10,576 bases of DNA from Rhodopirellula sp. (GCA_002712845.1 PAUV01000070.1:1-10576); one strand, 5' to 3'. Counted from the stretch's first letter, positions 1-6,959 are shown. Notes: generated by a model from the sequence alone, not told the origin. Numbers and translations are program-made.

Positions 1-68
1 AAGTCGATGGCACTGTTCATCTTCCCTGCCATATCTCACCTGCCAGCCCCAGCCAAAGAGCCAGCATC

Positions 69-1268
69 ATGCATGCCCATCGTTCAGCGGTCCTCATCAC
101 GCTATTTTCCAGCAGCCTGCTATTTTCGATCAGCTCGCTCGTTGCTCAAGACACAAAGAAAAGTGCCCCGACACTGTGCCAAGGTAATTATCACTCGGAA
201 GCAGACGCTGTCGCGCAGTTGGCACGAATGGCAAGCACCTATTCCACTCTTGAACAATGGCAGGACCGTTCAGCAGCTATTCGTCAACAGATCCTTACTG
301 GCGCGAAGCTGATGCCGTTGCCCGCCCGGACGCCACTGAATGCAATCATCCACAAGAAGCGGGACTACGACGGGTATTCGGTAGAGTCAGCTGCATTTGA
401 AGCACGACCAGGTTTCTATGTGTATGGAAATTTATATCGTCCGCTCGGCAAGAAAGGTCCGTTTCCTGCGATCCTGTGCCCTCATGGCCATGCAACCGGT
501 CCTGCAGGTGGGCGACTGCGGCCCGACCAGCAAAATCGTTGCGCTACCCTGGCTCGAATGGGGGCAGTGGTATTCTCTTATGACATGATTGGTTTCGGCG
601 AATCTTTGCACCACGGATGGAACCACAAACACAATCAGGCTCTCACCCTACAAACTTGGGGAAGCATCCGTGCAATTGATTTCGTTCAGGCTCTTGACGA
701 TGTCGATGACAATCGAATCGGAGTTACCGGATGCTCTGGGGGAGGAACGCAAACATTCCTCCTAACAGCTGTTGATGATCGGGTCACCGCATCAGTCCCC
801 GTTGTAATGGTATCGGCACATTTCTTCGGTGGCTGCCATTGCGAAAGCGGCATGCCGATCCACAAAACAGCAGAACTCGAAACCAACAATGCTGAAATTG
901 CTGCGCTTGCCGCACCGCGGCCGCAGCTACTCGTCTCAGTGGGTGGTGACTGGACAAAAAACACACCCGTTGTTGAATACCCGTACATCCGCAATATCTA
1001 CACACTTCATGGGAAACAGGCGAATGTCGAAAACGTCCATTACCCAGGACGCAAACACGGCTACCAATACCTGAAAAGACAGGCGATGTACCCCTTCATG
1101 GTCAAACACTTGAAACTTGATCCTTCAGGTGTCTTCGATGACACCAGTGAACTCTACGACGAAACGGCGACTACCATCGAAACACCAGAGCAGATGTACG
1201 TGTTTGATGAATTACGCCCCTACCCGGCAAACGCTCTGAAGCCAGGAAGCCCAATCTCCCTCGAGTGA
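69..1268 (+). CDS. Secreted alpha/beta-hydrolase, acetylxylan-esterase/dienelactone-hydrolase-like
   Basis: Predicted exported serine hydrolase of 399 residues, probably an esterase that removes acyl groups from a carbohydrate or similar substrate; the substrate is not readable from the sequence. Residues 1-27 form a Sec-type signal peptide with a hydrophobic core ending in SSLVAQ. The alpha/beta-hydrolase fold shows as a C-P-H-G-H stretch (137-141, oxyanion region), Y-D-M-I-G-F-G-E (171 onward), and the nucleophile elbow G-C-S-G-G with Ser223. Asp294 (in V-G-G-D-W-T) and His330 (in R-K-H-G-Y) are the likely other triad members. A C-H-C-E motif at 256-259 followed by His265 sits between elbow and acid. 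The ATG at 69 directly precedes the signal peptide, with only a weak purine run (55-60) upstream. The next gene on the same strand is 167 bp away, so this is probably a separate transcript. Fold and catalytic class are confident; substrate is inferred. Confidence 0.88.
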   Translation: MHAHRSAVLITLFSSSLLFSISSLVAQDTKKSAPTLCQGNYHSEADAVAQLARMASTYSTLEQWQDRSAAIRQQILTGAKLMPLPARTPLNAIIHKKRDYDGYSVESAAFEARPGFYVYGNLYRPLGKKGPFPAILCPHGHATGPAGGRLRPDQQNRCATLARMGAVVFSYDMIGFGESLHHGWNHKHNQALTLQTWGSIRAIDFVQALDDVDDNRIGVTGCSGGGTQTFLLTAVDDRVTASVPVVMVSAHFFGGCHCESGMPIHKTAELETNNAEIAALAAPRPQLLVSVGGDWTKNTPVVEYPYIRNIYTLHGKQANVENVHYPGRKHGYQYLKRQAMYPFMVKHLKLDPSGVFDDTSELYDETATTIETPEQMYVFDELRPYPANALKPGSPISLE

Positions 1269-1370
1269 GCTTCCCCACCGTCATTGAGCAAGCCCTGCAG
1301 CTACCAATTTTAAATTGTGTTCATCGAATCTTTGCCCGAATGACCACTTAGCGATTTTTGCACGGATCGC

Positions 1371-1427
1371 CACACCTCGTTGTCCCAACCACACCTCGTT
1401 GTCCCAACCACACCCTGCAATCCCAAC
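1371..1427. repeat. 19-bp tandem repeat just upstream of the EEP gene
   Basis: Three head-to-tail 19-bp units lie at 1371-1389, 1390-1408 and 1409-1427. The first two are identical (CACACCTCGTTGTCCCAAC) and the third differs at a few positions. A much degraded fourth unit may begin at 1428 and run into the start codon at 1436. Because 19 is not a multiple of three, the array shifts frame in each unit, which argues that it is untranslated leader or promoter DNA rather than coding sequence. It probably arose by slippage; whether it affects expression is unknown. Confidence 0.9.
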
Positions 1428-1435
1428 CAGACCTC

Positions 1436-2338
1436 ATGCTATCCCGACGCTTAATCACGAAACTCCTCACTCTCTCAGCCATGCTGGCAGTTGACTCTGG
1501 ATACAGCTTCGCACAGCAATCCAAAGATCCGGCTGGCCTTGCTGTCCGTGTGATGAGTTTCAATATCCGCAACGGGCGAGCCAATGATGGTGATAACAGT
1601 TGGAAGAATCGCAAAGAATTTGCTGCGGACGTGATCCGGGACGCGAAACTCGATGTGGTAGGTTTGCAGGAAGCGTTCCGATTCCAGCTGGATGATTTGC
1701 GTAAACAGCTACCCGCTTTCAAGGAAGTCGGAGAAGGGCGAGATGGCGGCAAGCAAGGCGAATACTCCGCGATCCTTTATCGTGGCGACCGCTTCACCGC
1801 ATTGGAAACTGGGACGTTTTGGTTGTCAGACACGCCCAAGGTAAAGTCCCGGAACTGGGGCAACCGTTACTTGAGAATTTGTACTTGGGTTCGACTGAAG
1901 GAGAAAAACACAAGCCAATGCTTCTATGTTTACAACACGCATTTCGACCATCAATCCCAGAACGCTCGCCTGAAATCAGCACAACTGATTGCTCAACGCA
2001 TCAACGACCGCTCGCACAAGAACCCACTTCTTCTCACGGGTGACTTCAATGCTGATGAAGATAACCCGGTAATACGGTACATCAAAGATAAAGAGCCGAC
2101 TTTACCCAACAGCCCAATCGCTCTTGTGGATACCTTTCGAAGAATTCACCCTGACGCAACGTCAGTAGGCACAGGCGGCGGGTTTGAAGGCCGTGCTGAC
2201 GGCAAAAAAATCGATTATGTATTTGTTCAACCTGATACAGAAGTGGTTAGCGCCAAGATCATCCGAACGGAACGGGATGGGCGTTATCCATCGGATCATT
2301 CCCCTGTCAGCGCCGAGGTTCGCCTGCACACAAAATGA
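1436..2338 (+). CDS. Secreted endonuclease/exonuclease/phosphatase-family hydrolase
   Basis: Exported metal-dependent phosphoesterase of the endonuclease/exonuclease/phosphatase (DNase I-like) superfamily, 300 residues from the chosen start. Conserved motifs occur in the expected order: F-N-I-R with Asn43, G-L-Q-E with Glu79 (metal ligand), N-T-H-F-D-H with catalytic His169, T-G-D-F-N-A-D with Asp203 and Asn205, I-D-Y with Asp260, and S-D-H-S-P with Asp287/His288. All catalytic positions are intact. The family cleaves DNA, sphingomyelin, inositol phosphates or other phosphodiesters, so the substrate cannot be assigned. The ATG at 1436 is preferred over an in-frame TTG at 1358 because it opens a signal peptide (M-L-S-R-R-L-I-T-K, hydrophobic core, then S-F-A-Q); the upstream stretch would translate the 19-bp repeat. 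The twin arginine may indicate Tat export, but the motif is imperfect. No clear Shine-Dalgarno site is present. It converges on the sialidase gene with 96 bp between them. Confidence 0.9.
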   Translation: MLSRRLITKLLTLSAMLAVDSGYSFAQQSKDPAGLAVRVMSFNIRNGRANDGDNSWKNRKEFAADVIRDAKLDVVGLQEAFRFQLDDLRKQLPAFKEVGEGRDGGKQGEYSAILYRGDRFTALETGTFWLSDTPKVKSRNWGNRYLRICTWVRLKEKNTSQCFYVYNTHFDHQSQNARLKSAQLIAQRINDRSHKNPLLLTGDFNADEDNPVIRYIKDKEPTLPNSPIALVDTFRRIHPDATSVGTGGGFEGRADGKKIDYVFVQPDTEVVSAKIIRTERDGRYPSDHSPVSAEVRLHTK

Positions 2339-2434
2339 CCCTTCAACAGCACGCCAATGTCGGACCTGGAATGCTCGCTGTGCAATTCATGATCCTGTTC
2401 AATGCCTAACGACGGCATCCAATCGAGCGATGAA

Positions 2435-3586
2435 TCAAAGCCCGAATTCTTGAAGTTGTATGGTTTGAAAAATCATATCTGCACGGGATGATTCGTACAG
2501 GATACCAAGGGTCTTGTCATCCACCATGACCAATGAACTGTAGGCTCCGCCGTCCTCATCCAGGAGAATTTTTCTGGTCCAGGTTTCCCCATCATCAAGA
2601 CTCATTTGGACCGTCATTCGTTTTCGCTTCGACTTGGTTCGCGGATTGGAGAAAAACAGAACGCTGCGTCCATCGGCAAGCTGATGGGATAGTAGGCTTG
2701 CCATGCACACTGGTTCGGGGAGACTACCGTGATCCGAAGAATGGATTTGCCATGATGCCCCCAGATCGCCAGTGACGCTAACAGCGCGACCATTTGTGTC
2801 GCCCTTATCCTTTCGATTTCGGTTGTCACGGATATTCAACATCAAACGACCATCAGACAGTTCGGCCACAGCACATTCGCTGGTATCAGACCGTGCCGCT
2901 GCGGAAATCGTCCACGACTTACCGTGATCCCCGCTCCACATCAGGTTTGAAAAAGGCACCCCTTTTTCATCGCGCCCTTGAGTTGGCATCACCAACGTTC
3001 CATCCCTCAGTGTGATTCCATTTCCGGGAGCAGGCGCAAACAGATACCACGCGGGATCCTTAAGTTTCGCAGTCCAATTTTCTGGCTCGCTCCAACTCTT
3101 CCCGTCATCATTAGACTTCACCATCATGAACTGTGACGATTGACTCAGTTTCAAACCGGGCTCGGACCCGCGATCTCGCCATTGGTGGGTGCCGGGCTTT
3201 CCATGAGTCCAGACAGCACTGACAATCACCTCACCTGTTTTCTTGTCCACAAGAATATTGGCATCGGAACACCCATTCAGGTCCTCTGCCAGACCATTAA
3301 ACGTTCCCATGTCCATGATCGGGCGAGGCTTCTCCCATGTTTTCCCTCCATCTGTCGAGCGTGACAGACCGATGTCCATGTGCCCCTGCAGATCTCGACG
3401 ACTGCGATATCGCATATCGTAAACCGCCAGCAGTGTCCCATCGTTGGTGACTGCGATCGCGGGTATCCGAAAAGTATGACAATCGTCATCGCCCTGGCGA
3501 TGGATCACCACAAAAGGCCGGTCATCCTGCGCAATGACAGAGGATGCAATCAACCAGAAAACCAGCAACACTGGAACAAGCTTCAT
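2435..3586 (-). CDS. Secreted exo-alpha-sialidase (neuraminidase), GH33-type
   Basis: Predicted secreted sialidase of 383 residues that releases terminal sialic acids from glycoconjugates. Residues 1-20 are a clear signal peptide (hydrophobic core, then S-S-V-I-A-Q). The F-R-I-P motif supplies the first catalytic Arg (Arg40). Five Asp-box-like motifs (S-x-D-x-G-x-T-W type) occur near residues 77-84, 158-165, 218-225, 272-279 and 329-336, as expected for a six-bladed propeller. Glu237 (S-E-C), Arg253 (N-I-R-D-N), an Arg near 315-323, Tyr349 (G-G-A-Y-S, likely nucleophile) and Glu365 (L-Y-E) match the family's catalytic set. The reading frame stays open for 73 more codons upstream to 3805, but the ATG at 3586 is chosen because it begins the signal peptide and follows a purine-rich GAGAAAG with a 4-nt spacer. 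It is transcribed divergently from the sulfatase, suggesting shared control. Some homologues act on other linkages, so the exact glycan is inferred. Confidence 0.9.
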   Translation of the reverse strand: MKLVPVLLVFWLIASSVIAQDDRPFVVIHRQGDDDCHTFRIPAIAVTNDGTLLAVYDMRYRSRRDLQGHMDIGLSRSTDGGKTWEKPRPIMDMGTFNGLAEDLNGCSDANILVDKKTGEVIVSAVWTHGKPGTHQWRDRGSEPGLKLSQSSQFMMVKSNDDGKSWSEPENWTAKLKDPAWYLFAPAPGNGITLRDGTLVMPTQGRDEKGVPFSNLMWSGDHGKSWTISAAARSDTSECAVAELSDGRLMLNIRDNRNRKDKGDTNGRAVSVTGDLGASWQIHSSDHGSLPEPVCMASLLSHQLADGRSVLFFSNPRTKSKRKRMTVQMSLDDGETWTRKILLDEDGGAYSSLVMVDDKTLGILYESSRADMIFQTIQLQEFGL

Positions 3587-3971
3587 TATTCTTTCTCGGA
3601 AAAATCGTGGGGATCGTACTTGAACTTGCATCCCAATCTGGTCACGCCACAACACACCAAAAATTCGATGGTGGAATATGCGTGTGTGAATTGTGCCTGA
3701 CGCAGTCCGTCGTTCTTCATATTTTCGTACGGTAGATTCTATCCCAAAAGCTTTCCTTCGCAGCATGGCTTCAGACGCGGATTTTTCGGAAACTCGAACA
3801 GTCACTGAACGAAATTAAAAAAGCGGCTAGAATAAGCATTGGGTGGTGCCCAAATCTTACGCATTTTGCCTACCCAAACCAGCAAGTGGAACTGCAACGG
3901 AGGATGAATTGCGTTCCGCCTTACCGTGTTCCCGTTGATAAAAGACAAGCCCCCTGAACTCAGTGACTCCA
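3587..3971. other. Divergent intergenic control region between sialidase and sulfatase genes
   Basis: This 385-bp stretch separates two divergently transcribed secreted-hydrolase genes and must hold both promoters. A candidate plus-strand promoter is listed separately (3805-3833). On the minus strand a -10-like TAGAAT lies at 3736-3741 but has no good -35 partner. A GGAGG at 3899-3903 abuts an ATG opening an 17-codon frame (3904-3957) ahead of the sulfatase start; the zero spacing makes translation doubtful. Open frames crossing this region lack recognisable motifs, and I see no convincing full gene in it. Confidence 0.6.
3805..3833 (+). promoter_or_regulatory. Candidate sigma-70-type promoter for the sulfatase gene
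   Basis: CTGAAC (3805-3810) and TAGAAT (3828-3833) are separated by exactly 17 bp. The -10 matches the consensus at five of six positions; the -35 matches at only three. The spacer is A/T-rich (AAATTAAAAAA). A transcript would start near 3840, giving a leader of about 130 nt before the sulfatase. Planctomycete promoters are poorly characterised, so this is a pattern match only. Confidence 0.35.
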
Positions 3972-5459
3972 ATGCCCATAACGTTCGCACGCAATCTATT
4001 CACCACATCATTGCTGCTGACAGCGATCTTCGGCATCTCACAAATCACCAGGGCTGCACAACCTGCCACCAACCCAGTCGCGTCAAAACAACGGCCAAAC
4101 ATTCTTATCTTGATGACTGACGACATGAGTCGGCGTTGCGTGATGGCTACCGGGGGAAGTCAAGCCATCACACCGAACATTGACTCATTGGCTCGTCGCG
4201 GGACCGTGATGCAAAATACCGTTCATCAAGGAGGCTTCAGTGGAGCAATCTGCACCTGCAGTCGAGCGATGATTTTGACCGGCCGCCCTCTTTGGTCCGT
4301 CACGCCCGACCGACTTTCGTACGCAGGACCAGCAAATCTGAATACTGCAGACAAACTGTTTCCAGAACAATTTCGTGAAGAGGGCTGGCAGACGTTTGGA
4401 ACAGGGAAATGGCACAACGGGAATGCGGCACTGCTCAGATCATTCGACCATGCCGAAGCGATTACCGGTGGCATGCTTCCTTTCAATAAGCGTGATCGCG
4501 GGGGGGCCAAGGACAATGCAATCGAAATCGGAATGATGAACCCCACTTGCCAACGAATTGCGGGGCCCGGAAAGGTCGAGAAGCATCAAACCAACGGGTG
4601 GAGCACCGACGTTTTTTATGACGCGGCTGAAAACTTTCTCGACTCAACCTGGGATCAAAAGAAACCATTCATGATGTACGTCTCAACGAATGCTCCGCAT
4701 GATCCACGGCACGTTCCCGATGACGTACTCGCTCGCTTCAAGAATGTTTACGAGCCACCAAATTACCAGTCAATTCATCCCTTCGATAATGGCGACATGC
4801 TTGTGAGGGACGAGATGGTTTACAAGCCGCCCCATAGTCCTGAAACAGTGCGTCGTGAGCGTGCCATCTATTTGGCGATGTGCGCACAAATTGATGATCG
4901 TATTGGCCAACTGCTCAACAAACTCGATGCAATGGGGCAGTTGAAGAACACACTCATTTTGTTCACGGCCGACCACGGCCTTTCCGTCGGCGAGCATGGT
5001 TTGATGGGAAAGCAGAATCTTTACGATGGATCATGGCGTGTGCCAATGATCCTCGCCGGTCCGGGTGTGCCGTCAGGAAAATCCCGCGAAGGCTTTGCCT
5101 ATCTGCATGGGATCTATCCTACCCTTGCTAAATTGGCAGGGATTGAGGCCCCCGCCTACACTCAACAATTTGGCTTTCACGACGTGATCCAAGGCAAAGC
5201 CACTGGGCAACCACAGCTATTTGGGGCGTACATGCCCAATGTAAAAGTCCCCAATGGTGTACGCGCCGTTCGTAAGAAAAACCATAAACTGCTGTACTAC
5301 ACGCACAGCGGTCGCCGGCAACTATTCAACCTGAAAGAGGATCCGTGGGAAACCAACGACTTGATCGGTGACCCCAAACACCAAAAGACAGCCGAGCAAT
5401 TGATGGCTGCCTTAGAAAACTGGATGGAAAAAAGCGGGGATCCTCTGGGCCGCGAATAA
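3972..5459 (+). CDS. Secreted type I (formylglycine-type) sulfatase
   Basis: Predicted exported S1-family sulfatase of 495 residues that hydrolyses sulfate esters, probably on polysaccharides or glycoconjugates. A signal peptide spans about residues 1-29 (F-A-R-N-L-F, hydrophobic core, then T-R-A-A-Q). Metal-binding Asp50-Asp51 lie in P-N-I-L-I-L-M-T-D-D. The modification site is C94-T-C-S-R98 followed by A-M-I-L-T-G-R; the usual core is C/S-x-P-x-R, so position three is Cys96 instead of Pro or Ala. G-K-W-H (Lys146, His148), N-A-P-H-D, and T-A-D-H-G (Asp334, His335) with G-K-Q-N (Lys347) supply the remaining expected active-site residues. The C-terminus has the typical L-F-N-L-x-x-D-P-W-E-x-x-D-L end. 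The start may instead be GTG at 3963, three codons upstream; neither has a proper Shine-Dalgarno site. It lies divergent to the sialidase and convergent with the small membrane protein gene (16 bp between stops). The sulfated substrate is unknown. Confidence 0.9.
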   Translation: MPITFARNLFTTSLLLTAIFGISQITRAAQPATNPVASKQRPNILILMTDDMSRRCVMATGGSQAITPNIDSLARRGTVMQNTVHQGGFSGAICTCSRAMILTGRPLWSVTPDRLSYAGPANLNTADKLFPEQFREEGWQTFGTGKWHNGNAALLRSFDHAEAITGGMLPFNKRDRGGAKDNAIEIGMMNPTCQRIAGPGKVEKHQTNGWSTDVFYDAAENFLDSTWDQKKPFMMYVSTNAPHDPRHVPDDVLARFKNVYEPPNYQSIHPFDNGDMLVRDEMVYKPPHSPETVRRERAIYLAMCAQIDDRIGQLLNKLDAMGQLKNTLILFTADHGLSVGEHGLMGKQNLYDGSWRVPMILAGPGVPSGKSREGFAYLHGIYPTLAKLAGIEAPAYTQQFGFHDVIQGKATGQPQLFGAYMPNVKVPNGVRAVRKKNHKLLYYTHSGRRQLFNLKEDPWETNDLIGDPKHQKTAEQLMAALENWMEKSGDPLGRE

Positions 5460-5475
5460 CACCAACACCTGCAAG

Positions 5476-5733
5476 TCAAAGGCCCAAAAGCTTTGGAATC
5501 ACGCAGATCACGAGGCCTCCCAACCCACAGGCGATTCCAACGACTCGCATCGCGGCACCGGAGTTATAGCCGGGTGCGATTTCCTGCGGATCTGCTTTCC
5601 ATAGCCTGCCCCACCCGCGATAAACCGACCAAACTGCCTTGGGGAACGCAAAATGGAAAAAGCCAATCAACGCCAAGGGCCCGCCAATACCAAGGCATAA
5701 TCCCCAACCCACAATTGACACAAACGTGTCCAT
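5476..5733 (-). CDS. Small two-helix membrane protein, DUF6199-like
   Basis: An 85-residue predicted inner-membrane protein. Two hydrophobic segments (about residues 4-30 and 62-83) flank a short soluble loop with aromatic and basic residues (F-P-K-A-V-W-S-V-Y-R-G-W). The pattern of first helix, P-K-x-x-W, then a loop leading to a second helix resembles small DUF6199-type membrane proteins; that resemblance is from memory and tentative. No enzymatic motif is present and the function is unknown. The coding call is supported by a GGAG ribosome-binding site six bases before the ATG, an upstream promoter-like sequence, and a sensible two-helix topology. It faces the sulfatase tail to tail. The downstream oxygenase-side gene ends 245 bp away on the same strand, so it could be read through from that side. 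Confidence 0.7.
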   Translation of the reverse strand: MDTFVSIVGWGLCLGIGGPLALIGFFHFAFPKAVWSVYRGWGRLWKADPQEIAPGYNSGAAMRVVGIACGLGGLVICVIPKLLGL

Positions 5734-5739
5734 GAATCA

Positions 5740-5743
5740 CTCC
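5740..5743 (-). promoter_or_regulatory. Ribosome-binding site of the small membrane protein gene
   Basis: Read on the minus strand this is GGAG, with six bases (TGATTC) before the ATG at 5733. It is one of the few well-spaced Shine-Dalgarno sites in the window and supports both the gene and its start. Confidence 0.65.
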
Positions 5744-5752
5744 ATTCCAACA

Positions 5753-5782
5753 AACAAGACTTCAGGGAACAAGACTTCAGGG
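5753..5782. repeat. 15-bp tandem duplication in the small-protein leader
   Basis: Two perfect copies of AACAAGACTTCAGGG lie head to tail at 5753-5767 and 5768-5782, followed by AAC as the start of a third. On the minus strand the duplication lies 20-49 bases upstream of the ATG at 5733, downstream of the candidate promoter at 5815-5842, so it would be in the 5' untranslated region. No other function is visible. Confidence 0.9.
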
Positions 5783-5814
5783 AACTCATTCCCACTATAG
5801 ACTCAGGCTTAAAT

Positions 5815-5842
5815 AATATAATCTCGGGCGCGCGACGTTGAA
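5815..5842 (-). promoter_or_regulatory. Candidate promoter for the small membrane protein gene
   Basis: On the minus strand TTCAAC (5842-5837) and TATATT (5820-5815) are 16 bp apart. The -10 matches at five of six positions and lies in a locally A/T-rich patch; the -35 is weak. Transcription would begin near 5808, about 75 nt before the start codon, placing the 15-bp duplication in the leader. Confidence 0.35.
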
Positions 5843-5883
5843 TTTAACAAGATCAAGACTTCTGCCCCCAAGTTTCTAACCGC

Positions 5884-5911
5884 CCAAACTTTCCGCAGCG
5901 GCCCAGTTTGG
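5884..5911 (-). terminator. Stem-loop downstream of the oxygenase gene, possible terminator
   Basis: CCAAACT (5884-5890) and AGTTTGG (5905-5911) form a perfect 7-bp inverted repeat. Inside it CCG/CGG (5893-5895 and 5899-5901) can pair around a CAG loop, extending the hairpin after a small internal bulge. It lies 68 bp beyond the oxygenase stop codon. No U-run follows on the minus strand, so this is not a canonical intrinsic terminator; it might only stabilise a 3' end. Confidence 0.3.
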
Positions 5912-5978
5912 CTCGCTTTGTCCGCTCGCAGCGTTTCGCTCACCTAATCACGAAGCTTCCAAAAAGAACGTGTCAATC

Positions 5979-6785
5979 TCACAGTGAGCGTGACCGCTTC
6001 CCCGGCCTCAGATCTGTGTAGCCTTCAGCGGCGCGGGGATTTCCGCGAACACGAAAGACTTCAACCCAGTGCTCATCGCTATCGACAGCCACCGTGGCGG
6101 CATTGGCATACCGCATTGTGTAGCCTGCTCGTCGCCGATCTGACTGATTGGCTTCAGACCCGTGAATGATGAAAGAATCATGAATTGATAAATCGCCTGC
6201 TTTGAGTTCGATCGGAACCGCTTGCCCTGCTTGAAGCTGACTGACTGCCACTGTTGTGCCAAGCAGGTCTTCTCCACCCGTCGATATCTTTTTCATGTTG
6301 GGATGATTAGCCTGAGTGCAGGGAATCACATTCATGCAACCGTTGTCGGTATCCGCATCATCAATCGCCAGCCAAACGGTACACACATCAGTTCCCTGCA
6401 CCGAATGCCAGTAAGTATTGTCCTGATGCCAGGCAACAGGCAAACCATCAGTGGGTCGCTTCACGATCAAATGCGACATGATCAAGATCAAATCCGGCCC
6501 CAGAATTGACTCCACCGCGTCGAGTACGCGAGGGTGACAACACAGTTCCAACCAAGCGTCGCCCCCCTCATGTGCGTGAGGTTCAACCAAAAATTCCGGG
6601 CGTCCATCGGCCTCAACCTGTTGTCCATCCTTGTAAACCATCATTTTGGCCGGCATTGCCTCCAGTACTTTCCCCAAGTCCTGCTGCACGGAGGCAACGG
6701 TGCCAGCATCCAGTACCCCGCGAAACACGCAATAACCGAGCGAATCATATTGCGATGGATCCTGATTCAGTTGTGGCACCTTCAT
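5979..6785 (-). CDS. Phytanoyl-CoA dioxygenase (PhyH) family Fe(II)/2-oxoglutarate oxygenase
   Basis: A 268-residue oxygenase of the PhyH family, which couples decarboxylation of 2-oxoglutarate to hydroxylation of a small substrate. The iron triad is visible: His120 and Asp122 in W-H-Q-D-N-T-Y-W, and His208 in I-I-H-G-S. Arg219, followed by A-G-Y-T-M-R-Y, is the likely 2-oxoglutarate carboxylate anchor. Retention of Asp122 indicates a hydroxylase rather than a halogenase, where this residue is Gly or Ala. There is no signal peptide, so it should be cytoplasmic, unlike most neighbours. Length is normal and the gene intact. The annotated ATG at 6785 has AAAGGA directly against it; a GTG at codon 3 (6779) would have that sequence at a better six-base spacing, so the protein may start two residues later. 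It is divergent from the cytochrome-like operon (174 bp apart). Substrate is unknown; bacterial relatives hydroxylate ectoine, lipids or natural products. Confidence 0.9.
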   Translation of the reverse strand: MKVPQLNQDPSQYDSLGYCVFRGVLDAGTVASVQQDLGKVLEAMPAKMMVYKDGQQVEADGRPEFLVEPHAHEGGDAWLELCCHPRVLDAVESILGPDLILIMSHLIVKRPTDGLPVAWHQDNTYWHSVQGTDVCTVWLAIDDADTDNGCMNVIPCTQANHPNMKKISTGGEDLLGTTVAVSQLQAGQAVPIELKAGDLSIHDSFIIHGSEANQSDRRRAGYTMRYANAATVAVDSDEHWVEVFRVRGNPRAAEGYTDLRPGKRSRSL

Positions 6786-6801
6786 TCCTTTTCATTCAGT
6801 G

Positions 6802-6831
6802 TGACGTGTCATGCACAATCCGGCCGCGGCC
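6802..6831. promoter_or_regulatory. Palindromes in the divergent region upstream of the oxygenase gene
   Basis: Two inverted repeats lie in the 174-bp gap between the oxygenase and cytochrome-like genes. TGAC-GT-GTCA occupies 6802-6811, about 17 bp from the oxygenase start. A perfect 10-bp GGCCGCGGCC palindrome occupies 6822-6831. Either could bind a dimeric regulator, but both are short and the second is simply GC-rich. I found no convincing -35/-10 pair in this gap. Confidence 0.25.
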
Positions 6832-6959
6832 CCCCTACAAATGAGTTGCAACGGGCAAGCCGTCTCACAACAGGGTAAACTGGGGGTATGCTCTGATAAA
6901 TAGAGCTGACAGCTTAACATTGATGTGGTCACATTTCGTCCCTTGTTTACTTTGGTGCC

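Noticed and set aside
1284..1315. TTGAGC with a TTTAAAT-like box as promoter of the EEP gene
   Set aside because: The spacing is 19-20 bp and both boxes are weak, so support is insufficient.
1358..1435. TTG start and N-terminal extension for the EEP hydrolase
   Set aside because: It would translate the 19-bp tandem repeat and place 26 non-signal residues before a good signal peptide.
2402..2418. ATGCC/GGCAT inverted repeat as a bidirectional terminator between the EEP and sialidase genes
   Set aside because: Only 5 bp of stem with a 7-nt loop and no T-tract; easily chance.
3736..3741. Minus-strand TAGAAT as -10 box for the sialidase
   Set aside because: No acceptable -35 element at 16-18 bp, so it is mentioned only in the intergenic description.
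3587..3805. In-frame upstream extension of the sialidase by 73 codons
   Set aside because: The extension shows no motif, is rich in Arg, and would bury the clear signal peptide that starts at 3586.
3857..4126. 89-codon minus-strand frame over the sulfatase leader and 5' end
   Set aside because: It overlaps the sulfatase signal peptide and metal-binding motif, and no motif or ribosome-binding site supports it.
5912..5945. CGCT-rich stretch with AGCG-TTT-CGCT as a mobile or dispersed repeat
   Set aside because: It is short and imperfect, and without a genome search there is no evidence that it recurs.
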